Of a DNA stretch of 64,000 nt, positions 30,430 through 41,951 are shown in pieces. The translations under genes and the position numbers were made by a program. How positions within the stretch are numbered: the first letter of the stretch is position 1; each line of letters starts with the position of its first letter. The stretch comes from Coffea arabica (Eukaryota > Streptophyta > Magnoliopsida > Gentianales > Rubiaceae): assembly GCF_036785885.1 (NCBI RefSeq), contig NC_092323.1, positions 11,044,501 to 11,108,500 on the forward strand, given 5' to 3'. Under the pieces are notes generated by a model. That model ran no database searches. It was not told the DNA's origin and worked only from the letters and a program-made list of their open reading frames with translations.

Positions 30430-30623
30430 CGGATAAAATAAAGGAAAACGACAGAAACTCTGAATAAGCAATCTCTTCGTGTCAGACTCTCAGCTGCGAA
30501 CCAGTTGAAGTGTCTCATTTTGAAGTTTAGGGAACGAAGTGGGATTCTGCAGATAGTTTGAGGGGAACAAAGTGGAATATACCTTTTCTTTCCCCTGAAC
30601 AATTAAAGTTCAATCTTCTACAG
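30430..30623 (+). other. 5' UTR exon of the ARMC7-like gene (inferred)
   Basis: A donor CTACAG|GTGAAT at 30623/30624 pairs with the acceptor TTTGCAG at 30980, five bases before the ATG at 30986. This suggests a leader exon and a 357-bp leader intron. The exact transcript start is not visible. Confidence 0.45.
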
Positions 30624-30985
30624 GTGAATTTTGCCTTGTAAAATACTATTCAAGAAATATATTTGATGGTTCTGGGCTTTATGGCTTTATAAATCTTTGT
30701 TGAAACTAGCTGGGTTGGGGTTATAGGAAGTGATGGCTCAGGCTCATTCGGGTTTGTGTATTCATGGGGAGTTTTTTCATGAGAAGGAGGAAGGAGTTAG
30801 GGAGCTCTGAAATGGAGGGAGATGGGGTATATGTCGGCTTATTTGGATTTTAACTACTGCCACGTTAGGCCAGCCATATCCTTCCTAGTGTATCGATTTC
30901 TTGTTAAAATTGTTGATTGTCAAAATTGAAAGAGTTTTCAATATATTGCGAATTGAATGATTTCTTGAAATATTTTGCAGTTGAC

Positions 30986-33672
30986 ATGTTTACGAATAAT
31001 CGGAGGCAAGAAGAGCGGACTGGAAAATATGGAACTCCCCGGGTAAATTACCTTCAGGTATATCTCTGCTGTAAATTATTGCTATCAGAAATATTCAACT
31101 TTTCCCTGTTCAAAATGGTTGTGAATGCGAAAATGTAGTTGAGAGTTGTATTTCTTTTATCTGCCTTAATATTGATTGTTTGGGAACTTTCATTAGTGGC
31201 AGTTGATAGTTAGCATCCATTGTTTTCTTTGTTTGATTTAGGAATTGGTGAGTCAGTTTCAGAATGCTACTGATGAAGGTATGTTTTGTCCAATTCTTGT
31301 TTAAGCATATTTACTTGCTTCTTTCGTATAGCATTTATGAGGTTAAGGCATTTGATTAATAATTAGCCTTGACATCAGCTGGTACTGACAAGGTTTATGA
31401 AGTAATGAAACTAATGGAACAAAAGATTATTCTGCAGTTTTTGTTGTAGATTGCTAATTAATAATTGATTTTGACATCATTTAGTACTAACAGGGTTACG
31501 AAGTAATGAAACCAATGGAACAAAAGATTATTCTGCAGTTTTTGTTGTAGATTGCTGATCAAATAAAATTCAAGTTTTTTTATTTGCTGACATGGAGCTG
31601 GTACTGGGATCCCTAGATTGCTTCTGCCATAGAATTTCTGTGACTGCTAAAAACATTGTTTCATCCATGGAATCTATACAGAATCAATTTCTTGCGGTAA
31701 TGGTCATGTGACCGTAGACTAGAACCTTTTCTTTGGAGGGGAGACATGCATAGATGAAAAGGGTCTAGAGGCGAAGTTGTTGTATGAATGCCATATTGCC
31801 CTGGATTGGTTTGGATGAAGCAGCCTTAGCAAACAGGTTAAAGGTGGACGATCAGTTTTGAGCCAATGACCTCCTAGGTTGAAAACTCAGAATGAAGAAT
31901 TCTTGACTTTGCCACAACCCTGATGGTGATAATGCTATCAGGGAGTATGAACTGATTCATGTTGATGAGGAATATGGGGAGCTTGTCTTATGGATAGGGT
32001 TTATATTAACTTACTCCAAGATAAGTGGGATGAAAGGATTGGTTAATTTCATGTTTTAGTCCTCATGCCTTCTCATACTGTTAACTAGGGACATGGTTTC
32101 TGTGGGAGTATCTGCACTTATGACATATGATATCTATCAGCAATTGGTATTCTCTATCATGGAATAACGTGTCCAACTAATAATCCTACTCATCCTAATT
32201 CCAAATATAGCATTTGTGGTCTCAAAATTTTGTGTTATGTATCTATGAACATCTGTACCTAATTTTGGTCATTCCGTTTTAAGTTAACCTATGAAATCTT
32301 GTTATTCAGAGATAAAGGAGAGAATTGCTGCTAATCTAGCAAACTTTGCATATGACCCTTACAACTACACATTCTTGCGCCAGGTAGTTCTTGAACTTTT
32401 GAGTTATATACATTTTTCTTTCTGCCATGACAATGAATGTGCTTGCCCTGATATAAGCAGCTTAATGTTTTGGAACTTTTCCTCGACTGCATGACAGAGC
32501 CCAATGAGAGGCTTGTGGAGTTTGGTATTGGAGGAATCTGCAATGCCTGTGTTGGTAAATTGGACCTCTGGCCCTATTTTATTAGTCATTTAAGAAAAGA
32601 AGATGTCTATTATTTTTATATCTTCTAAGATTTTCTCAACTGGTTTTTATTGCCAAACAGTCACTTATGGTGTATAATGTAATTTGCTTTTCACTTGTAA
32701 TCTAGATCCGTCAAATGCTGCAGTTGTAATTCAGTGTGGTGGAATCCCTCTTGTCATTCAATGTCTCTCTAGTCCTGTCCGAAACACGGTAATTAGTAGT
32801 ATTTGTTTTCTGGCTTGTTCAGATCGTTGTTTGGATGCCCTTACCCTTTGACTATTGGAAGTTGACTTCAATCAGGGCTCAAGTTGCATATCCATACTGC
32901 ATAATTTTTGAAACTAGAAAAGGTTTACATCGCTTACTTTACTCAAAGTTCATTGACTATCATTCACTCTATTTATTGCTAAATATTACAGAGACAGCAG
33001 TGGAATAGAGATGAACCCTGTGGCAGTCACATGCTAAATATTCCAGTTCTGGAGCATCTTTTAACATTGGCATTGTAGTTTATGCTTGTATTTCATGGAA
33101 GCCACCTAATGCTATCTTCATCGTAATTACTAGATTGACAAACTAGTGTACTTGGTTGATTTTTGTTGACTTGTATTTCGTTAATATGCTATTTGAGCTG
33201 AATTTGGAATGCAAGGCCTCATGGATACTCCATGGATTACTGTTAGTCATGGCACATTGACCCTGCTATACTTTATTGCCAACCATTTATTTAGAAGAAT
33301 TTGTTATTTGTAGTTATCCTGAAAGTCACTTCTGCCAGAAAGAGAAATGAATCTCTGAAGTGTCCTTTGAAAAACGGAAACTTGGTTATCATCTTGGTAT
33401 AGTTGTGGGTATTGTGTTTACCAGCAGTATAATTTTGTGCAAGTGTCCGGATACTTACTAGTTACTGCAAACAAACCTCAATATGGCAGGTGAACTATGC
33501 TCTTGGGGCTCTGTATTATCTCTGCAGTGCATCAAACAAGGAAGAGATTTTGAAGCCAGAAGTAGTGGATATCATCAAAAGATATGCTTCAGCTGGTGCA
33601 GTTAGTGTGAGCTTTAGTAACATGGCCCAGGCTTTTCTCGATAAGCATGTCTCTGAGCTGAACCAAGCATAG
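30986..33672 (+). CDS. ARMC7-like: ARMC7-like armadillo-repeat protein
   Basis: Exons 30986-31057, 31242-31278, 32310-32383, 32461-32554, 32706-32788 and 33490-33672 join in frame to 180 residues. The diagnostic run [18 protein letters not shown] and the blocks [20 protein letters not shown] and [13 protein letters not shown] closely resemble animal ARMC7, a small armadillo protein conserved from plants to humans and found with spliceosome-associated factors. The size is near the family norm. Armadillo helices cover most of the chain; no targeting signal is seen. A molecular role in plants is not established from this sequence. Intron 2 (about 1 kb) carries a tandem duplication of about 100 bp. 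Confidence 0.9.
31353..31556. repeat. Tandem duplication of about 102 bp in ARMC7-like intron 2
   Basis: Unit 31353-31452 and unit 31453-31556 share GAAGTAATGAAACYAATGG, CAAAAGATTATTCTGCAG and TTTTTGTTGTAGATTGCT blocks nearly unchanged. Differences are concentrated in the first half, showing a moderately old local duplication. Confidence 0.85.
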
Positions 33673-35470
33673 GATTAGGAAGCCCAATGAGACTGTGGCA
33701 TGTAGAAATTGTATTTATCATGTGTTCATCTTCTATTCTAATTTCTTTTGCGACTTAAAACATCCCTATCTATATGCATAAAATTGTTTTTACCGTGTTT
33801 CTTGTGGTTTTTTTTTTTTCAACTTCAGAATCAGTAGTAGTACTTCAAGATCAAAAGCCTACGACTTTCTTCCAATGTATACAATGTGGTCCATCATCTT
33901 AAGTTCCCTACGCTAATAATGGTCAGAAACTCTGTGTACTTGAGTCTGTTCATAATTGAGGTAGTAGATATCCAAAGCAGGAGAGAGAGTAGTTTCAATT
34001 GTTTGGAATGATTAGATGCATCAAATGGATGGGATGGAACCCGTCCGATCTTTTCTCATTCCTGTGTGTTATGTCGGCTGAAGTTCATTGTCAAATAAGG
34101 ATGCGCACATTGGTTGCAGTCCTGAAGAGTAAAGAGGGACGGACCCCATATGCTAAATGCTATGCTCTTTAGAAGTTTCAAAACTCGTTAGTTTGGAATA
34201 ATCATTGGACACATAACCTTCCCCAGTGGCCACTCCACATTGGACATCAATGGGATAATCATCTGCCGGTGACAGTGATGTGGGGGAGCATAATTGAGTG
34301 TAGGGACCTTGAAAGAAAGTGTGGGGTTGTTGAGAGTAGTTTAATCAAAATTTATGTTCACTTTAGATTCGTGCATTTTTAGAGGAGGATTTGCAAAGTG
34401 CATTTTTAGAGGCTTTGAATCCGACATTTGTTTCTTGTGATCAATTTACAGTCACAGGTCCTATCCTTGCAAATCCTCCTCCCGGAAAATTCATATAAAT
34501 GGAGGGCTCAAGGCCATTTTCAGGGGAAAAAAGTGTCGCTATTCCATAAGAGAAGGAAAGTGTTAACAATAAAAGTTCACTGTCCACCAAAGAATATGTC
34601 ATTTTTTTTTTTTTTTTTTATGTTTTTTGTATCCTGTGCCATGTCAGGATTGTTAGTTTTGTGAAATAAATTTTTAAGAATCTTTTTGAAATAAGGTTCT
34701 AACGCATGTTTAAGTTACATGCATTATATCCTTAACCAATACAATGTCTTTTTTTTTTCAATAAAAACTCTAAAAATTTTCAAAAACAATCTAAAAGAGT
34801 AGTGGCACAATCTTAATAAAAATTTTAAAAAGTCACAAATACCAAGTAGAGTAATCCACTGATTTTCACCTCCAAGTAACATGCATGTTTTAAAGTTTTC
34901 CATTGGGGATTTCTTGAATGTTAAGAGGAAAAAGGTTTCTTTTTTCATTTTTTGGGTTATTTTTTACTTTGTAATTATAGATTGGATTGAACTATTAGAG
35001 TTGGCTCAATGACCAGCAGAAGATTTTTAGAGAAACTCTTAAACTATATGTTCGAATTTTGAACCTAATAGTTACCATTAAATCGTGAAACTTATAATTG
35101 GCAAGGATCAAAGTAAAAAAAGTTTAAAAAAAAAAAGAAAAAAAGCTATAGATTGGACTGTTTGGTTCATTCAATTCAATGCTGGGTACTGTCAACTGTG
35201 ATGGTCGATGGTAGTGTCGTGACGTGACCAACCGCTCCCCTCGCTCGCCCACCAATAAAATTTTAAGACAGCACTTAAATTGGAGCTGATTTTCCTTTCC
35301 TTTTCCCACCCCTCTTCGGCTCATATTCATTTCTCCAACTCAGGGTCCCGGATTTCTCGCCGGCGGAGATTTTCTCGCTAATCTCCGCTTCCCCCGTTCC
35401 TTGCGACTCAAACCCATCTTATATATCTAGCTCTTTCATCAGATAAGCTCGCAAGAACAAAACAAAGAAA
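33673..35470. other. ARMC7-like 3' UTR, intergenic DNA and ICDH promoter/leader
   Basis: The first part (to about 33860) is probably the ARMC7-like 3' UTR. The middle holds no gene. From about 35330 the sequence becomes CT-rich (TTTCTCCAACTC, CTCGCCGGCGGAG), typical of a 5' leader, ending at ATG 35471. I see no clear TATA box. Confidence 0.45.
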
Positions 35471-38400
35471 ATGGCGTTCGAGAAGATCAAGGTTGCCAAC
35501 CCCATCGTCGAGATGGACGGTTAGATATTTTCCCACCCCTTTCTTTTGATCTGTTTCCTTTTCTATATAGTTAAATGATTGTCATGCAGATCTGAGTTGC
35601 TGTTGATTCTTGCTATATGGGTTGACTTTTGGATCCTAGAGTGCCAATGGGTCGTGCATATGAAGCGAAAAATTAACAAAAAACTCTGATGTTTACGAGG
35701 TTTAAGTGATTAGTACAAAATCCTAGTATTGATTTTAATGAAAGTTGGTGGGCCCTTTTTTGGCTTTTATTGGAGATGTTTGTTAGCATTTTGAAAGATG
35801 ATATGTTTAACTGTTGTACCTGCATTGAAAAATCTTGATCCAGCTTCCATTTTTTGTTTTTTGGTTTTGTTTTGGCAATTTTGTTTGCTGGTGTTGGTAT
35901 TCATTAAACTTTATCTGTTCAAAATATTTGAAATTTTTTTTATTGATCAGTGTATGTCAGCGTCTCGATTCAGATGTTAGTATGTCAAAATTGTAGCTAA
36001 ATGTTTGTCAACAACAGATACAAGCAGATAGTCTGGGCATTCTTGTTCTGGCTTGTGATGCAGTAAACTAACCAGAAAAAAAGGTTCCAATGGAGTTTTA
36101 AGGTGTATAGTAGTGGTTTACTAGATAAGCATTTAGGAAAGAGATATAATCTGCCCAGACATTGGAGAAAAAATTGTGGAACTGTTACACTGAGGTTCAG
36201 TCTTGTTGCTGGCTGATCGGAAATGGCATATGACTTACACTGGTTAATACATCAAATGAGCTGCTATACATACAATACTAGATTGAATCTAAATAAGCCA
36301 AAGTTAAAATTTAATTATGATGTTTTAGTCAATGTTCTGCAGGTTTTCTTTGTCATTAATGAGAATGTGCCTTTCACTGTATTATCTTCTTCTTTACGTA
36401 ATGCAGGAGATGAAATGACCAGAGTCATTTGGAAAGCAATCAAGGATAAGGTAACAAGTTTGCATTTCCAGTGCTTATCTTGTTGGACTTCCTAGTTTAT
36501 GTTGTTATATGTATGTTTAATTGCCAAGAATGTTAGTAACAAGGAAGTATGCTTGTGCTGCAGCTCATTCTCCCTTTCCTGGAGTTGGATATTAAGTATT
36601 TTGACCTTGGACTTCCTCACCGTGATGCCACTGATGATAAAGTTACAGTTGAAAGTGCAGAAGCTACTCTGAAGTATGACTTCATGTTACTTATGCTTTA
36701 GTTTCAAATTGTCGGACCGTTATGTCTCTATGTTCGGGACCCAGTAATTTCAGTTTGCATGCCACGATGTTTTTATGTGGTTCTTATTTACATGTCATTT
36801 TCCTTTTCTTGGTTATATTTGCTTGAAATATCTCCTGTTGCTTGCGTTCTTTGGCCTTACATTTTGTTGATGTGATTTAATTGTAGGTACAATGTGGCAA
36901 TCAAGTGCGCAACCATCACACCTGGTATGAATAGTCACATGAGACCTGAAACCCTTAATTATGCATTTTGTTATATATGAGGTTCACGAACATTTATTCT
37001 TCAGAGTGCAGTATGATTGCTTTACATGCTTAATAATATTCACATTCTGTATCTAACAATCACAAACACAGATGAAGCTCGTGTGAAGGAGTTTGGTTTG
37101 AAGGCTATGTGGAAGAGCCCAAATGGCACAATCAGGAATATTTTGAATGGTCAGTGAACATGAATCCTCCCTCATGCTTTTAGTTTTATTTGTTATTATT
37201 TTTTTATAGTTTCTTCATGCGAATGCATTAATCTTCAATGCCCATCAATTTACTCTCACTGCAGGCACGGTCTTTAGAGAGCCAATTCTCTGCAAAAATA
37301 TTCCCCGGCTTGTTCCAGGTAATGAACTTCATGCAGTTAAAACAATTATACTCGAAACATAAATCATGAAATGGAGTAATTTTGGTTACTTGCTATCAGG
37401 ATGGAACAAGCCAATATGCATTGGAAGGCATGCATTTGGAGATCAATACAGAGCAACCGATACTGTGATCAAAGGAGCTGGAAAGCTTAAATTGGTGTTT
37501 GGTAATTCCTCACTATCCATCTTTCATTACCTATTAAGCACCTTAACCAAACCTCATTGACTTGTGAATTCTGATTTGGTTATCAACAAAGAAGTTCATG
37601 TTGGTATCTATTTTACTTATAACATACTTTTCCCCTATTCTTTTTCTGGCTTCTTAATCCCTAATATCAATATGCAGTACCAGAAGGAGCCGATGAAAAG
37701 ACCGAGCTAGAAGTATTCAACTTTACTGGTGCAGGTGGAGTAGCTCTATCCATGTACAACACAGATGAGGTATGGCTTTCAAAATTGGGGTCTTATGGTT
37801 AATTTTTGATGATTCTCTTTGTGGCTCATTTATAGCCCTTTTTTGTTGTTTGTTGGAATTGCAGTCTATCCATGCTTTTGCTGATGCCTCAATGAACATT
37901 GCACACCAGAAAAAATGGCCACTTTATCTTAGCACAAAAAATACCATTCTCAAAAAATATGATGGAAGGTATGCTGCACTTCCATGTTAGGAACTTGTTT
38001 ATTGATCTAAACAATTGCTTGAGTACTCTTGTCAAATATTTTATGTTTAATTCCTATAATTTGTCTGTTTCCAATTTTATGCTTTTCACGTGTTTATCTG
38101 AGCCTTCTCTTGTTGTTTTCTCCCGTCATTTAATTTCTGCCTTCTCTTTGTCTTCTCCAATTTCGTTTTTCAGCCTGTATTTGAGCTTTCCTTTTTGCTT
38201 TTCTCCTGTCATTTAATTCCTGCCTTCTTTTTGTGTCTGTCAATTTTGTTTTGTTATGTAATCTTATCTTCTTTATCATTTGTTGCTCCTTAAAAGGTTC
38301 AAAGACATATTCCAAGAAGTATATGAAGCCAACTGGAAATCAAAGTTCGAGGCTGCTGGAATATGGTGGGCTACTTATCTGCCTTTTTTTTTTGTGTTTG

Positions 38401-39915
38401 GGGGGGGGGATGCTGCTTCCTTCCAAGTCTTGTGAATTTTCCCAATTAACTGCATAATACATGTAACAGGTATGAACACCGTCTTATTGATGATATGGTT
38501 GCATATGCTCTAAAGAGTGAAGGAGGTTATGTGTGGGCTTGCAAGAATTATGACGGGGATGTTCAGAGTGATTTCCTAGCACAAGGTATGCAAGTTGTAT
38601 TACTGATGTCTACACATTCTGATTGTGTTCTTGGAACAGGAGTTGCTTATTAAAGCCTCTTTTGCTTATGGAGAAATAAAAGTCCTCTGTGTCATGTAAA
38701 TGTTCAATTTTTGCACAAACTTAAGTTTTCGGCTTCTTTTCAGGGTTTGGATCTCTTGGGTTGATGACATCTGTCCTGGTATATTTCTTTTCATTGTTTA
38801 CTTCCATCATGATATCTTTTATATTTTTGCTTCCTTTATTTGCTCAACTGAAGGCTTGTATTATTGGATGAAATTTTGATATGACTATTTACTTAGTTTT
38901 GTCTTTACATTCATCTGCGTGCCTGTGTCAATGGGTTTGGTGTGATTTAGGTATGTCCTGATGGCAAGACCATAGAAGCTGAAGCAGCCCATGGAACTGT
39001 TACACGGCATTACAGGGTTCACCAGAAAGGAGGTGAAACAAGCACAAACAGCATTGCCTCGATCTTTGCTTGGACACGAGGACTCGCACACAGGTATGGT
39101 AGTGTTAATTTACTTTTTTTGGCTCTTTAGCTCATCATGACCATCTCATGGCAGACAATTGTTTTAGTTTACTCACAAATGAGAATGATGATGAACGTAT
39201 TTCTTTTCTTACTTTTTTACAGGGCAAAGTTGGATGACAACCCTAAACTGTTGGACTTCACTGAGAAACTGGAGGCAGCATGCATTGGTACTGTTGAGTC
39301 AGGAAAAATGACCAAGGATCTTGCACTTATCATCCATGGACCTAAGTGAGCAGCTTACCTAGTACTGTTTATTTATGTACTTTTCTTCAGACTTGTCCAT
39401 AGGGAGGATTAGAGAAGACCATCTGTTTAGTACTGCTACTGCTGTAACATGTTTTCCTTTATGGTGTAGGTTAAGCAGAGATCGGTATTTGAATACTGAA
39501 GAGTTTATTGATGCTGTGGCTGATGATCTGAGAGCAAGACTCTCCTGCAAAGCGTAAGTGTATGTCTCCTACAAATTTAATCCTGAGATTCCCCCCCCCC
39601 CCCTTCCCCTTTTTTTCTAATATTTATTTGGTGAGTGTTCTGTTTGTCATTTGTGCTAGTGTTTTCTTTTTCTCATAAACCTGGAATTTTTAATTTTTTT
39701 TTTAGATAATGAAGTTTGTGTACAATTCAGAGGCCAAGCCTCTTGTTTCTTTTGTGACCTTTTCATCAAGATCTAGTTGCTGTTCTTATTTGTTCCCAGA
39801 ATTTTTTATTCTTAGTTTAGTTCTTTGCTTGTTTCTTCGTACAAAATTTAGTGATTGAACATGTAACAGGAGCTCTTGTTCTTTTTGCTGTTGCATTCTT
39901 ACCAGGTCTCTGTAG
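35471..39915 (+). CDS. ICDH: Isocitrate dehydrogenase [NADP], cytosolic
   Basis: Exons 35471-35519, 36407-36450, 36564-36673, 36887-36924, 37072-37149, 37265-37318, 37400-37501, 37678-37769, 37865-37968, 38297-38365, 38470-38585, 38744-38778, 38951-39093, 39223-39345 and 39470 onward join in frame. The enzyme oxidatively decarboxylates isocitrate to 2-oxoglutarate and makes NADPH in the cytosol. The IDH signature [19 protein letters not shown], the NADP-contact block [13 protein letters not shown] and the substrate region [12 protein letters not shown] are all intact. There is no N-terminal transit peptide. The end is ambiguous. Reading through gives TAA 39555-39557 (414 aa, ending SCKA). That stop overlaps a strong donor GC|GTAAGT. 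Splicing to the acceptor at 39905 would instead end in KASL at TAG 39913-39915 (416 aa), the end used here. Confidence 0.95.
39591..39603. repeat. C13 homopolymer just after the ICDH read-through stop
   Basis: Thirteen C residues begin 34 bases after the read-through stop codon, followed by a T-rich run. The tract lies in the proposed last intron or, if unspliced, in the 3' UTR. Confidence 0.9.
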
Positions 39916-41688
39916 GCAGGTTGATGGATCTGCTTCTCTCTGTTCTGGATTTTGCTGAGAACAAATAAAAAAGGGGAATGAGAGGAGGCTGTTGGGATGG
40001 TGGTCGCCTGAATTTGCTCACTCAGTGAGATGTATTCTGGTTGTCAGTTTAACATTATTTCCCTAAGCTAAATGCTTTGGACATTTCAAATGTTTCTTGG
40101 AGCTCGATTTCTCATTACGCATCTATAATAACCTTAATTTATGCCATGTCTTTCTTTTACTCTTTAGCCATTTCATCATTTATGAAGATTGTGAATGCGG
40201 GGGAAAAAAAATTGGTGTAGGAATATGTTTGAAGTAAATAAGCTTTGTCATCTAGCATAAGTAATCCTGACAGAATCGGATCTTTCTGCCCTGTTTTTGG
40301 CTTTGAATGGCTAAACTCGTTTATGGGAAGGGGCACTCCTGAGGACGGGGGCACAGTGCTAAAATTTCGATGCCGCATGCATGCATGTTCCATGAGATTT
40401 TTTAGATGTTGCCCGAAAAATGTTTGAAAATCTGATGCGTTATTCCTCCTTCACTGCCCACAGAAATTATTTTCACATCCATTGAGAGAATTGACTCTTT
40501 TGAGTATCTTATGTAACAGCCCTTTTTGTGTCTTAGGATCAATTTGTTATGCGAAATACTAATCTCCAAATGTTAATCGAACTCGGGACTGGTATTAATT
40601 TAGGAATTTTGCTTCCCAAAATAACTTTTTCGGGGACCACAAAATTTTAAGAAAAGGAAAGGAACAGAAAGAATTTTTCCTGAAACAAATCTTGAATTTC
40701 ACAAATCTTGACCGCAAGCCCTTGTCAATGTTCTTGAATCTCTCTAATTGCCTTCTTTCCAAGTTATGTATGTGAAAAATGCCTTTAGACCCTAACAAGT
40801 GTGAGTGCTGACATACAAGTCTTTGCAAGTAGATCTCGTTTCGCAGGGGGCCAACTATTCAATGATATGTGATTAAATCCTCGTCCGCCATGCCATGTTT
40901 GCATCAAGGAGACAACTCCGTAGTCGAATGCTTTTGTTTTGCTGTATGGTTCCATTGCTGAAGTAGAATGCAGTAATAACTAAAGACAGACCTGATGGTC
41001 GGCATTTCACTTTGATAACTCCAAACCCTGATGTTGAAAATTAATTCATTAAGAGTTTTTTGAATTTAATATATTTATTTCATAACAGAAAGAAATGCCT
41101 TAAGAACTGCTTAATTTTTGTTCATAACTTTAAATGAAAATTTTTTTGCTGAATTTTCTGAACTGATTATAGATATATTATACCTCCCTCCCACAAGCAA
41201 TACAACTCTAATACACATGGCTCTCACACGCAACAAACCCTGATACATAAAGTGCATCAACATCCTCAAACATTGAGCTTTAGTATGCTGCATGCAAAAT
41301 AACCTGTTTTTTCTTCTAAATTACAGTAGTATCACCTGCGGCATCTCTTTGTTTCTTGAAATCCTTGTCGAGTTTTCTGTTTACAACATGTATCTTCAGT
41401 TACTTCATAAAAAACACAAAGGAGATGCTCCACATTTAGTTGGGGGTCACATAAAAATGACCCAAGCAACAGGTAATACGACTAAATCAAGGAGATGCTC
41501 ATGAGTTGAGCGAAAAATTTTCTAATTGCACGGCCGGCAGAGACTAGTATATCCTTGGATCTTTTAGCGAACGAATGAGTGAAAGCTGCCATAAAAGAAA
41601 GCAACTCCAGTGTATCTGCCACATGAAATGTGAAAATTTCTCCGTTTAATCTACGCTCACAAGCAAGCAACATGGGGTTAATTGACAA
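39916..41688. other. ICDH 3' UTR, convergent intergenic DNA and ABC1K 3' UTR
   Basis: No further gene is supported. The ICDH 3' UTR probably ends near 40100 and the ABC1 kinase 3' UTR begins at 41688 on the minus strand. Open frames in between have no family resemblance. Confidence 0.45.
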
Positions 41689-41898
41689 CTAAGCGTGATT
41701 ACCAAGTAGCAGAATCAGTTGAATGTCTTTGATGCCCATCTCCAATTTTGAAATTGCTGCTCTCATGCCTGAAAGAATGGCAATGGTCAGTCTAGACAAA
41801 ATCTTTACAGTGGTTCAAATGCTGCCGCTAATGTATGACACTTTGACTTTCTGATATATAATTCGATATCCTGCCTCTAATAAAATGGCAAACCATAG

Positions 41899-41951
<53 letters not shown>

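Noticed and set aside
34428-34664. 78-codon frame between ARMC7-like and ICDH genes
   Set aside because: Ends in a T18 tract and has no similarity to known proteins; likely chance.
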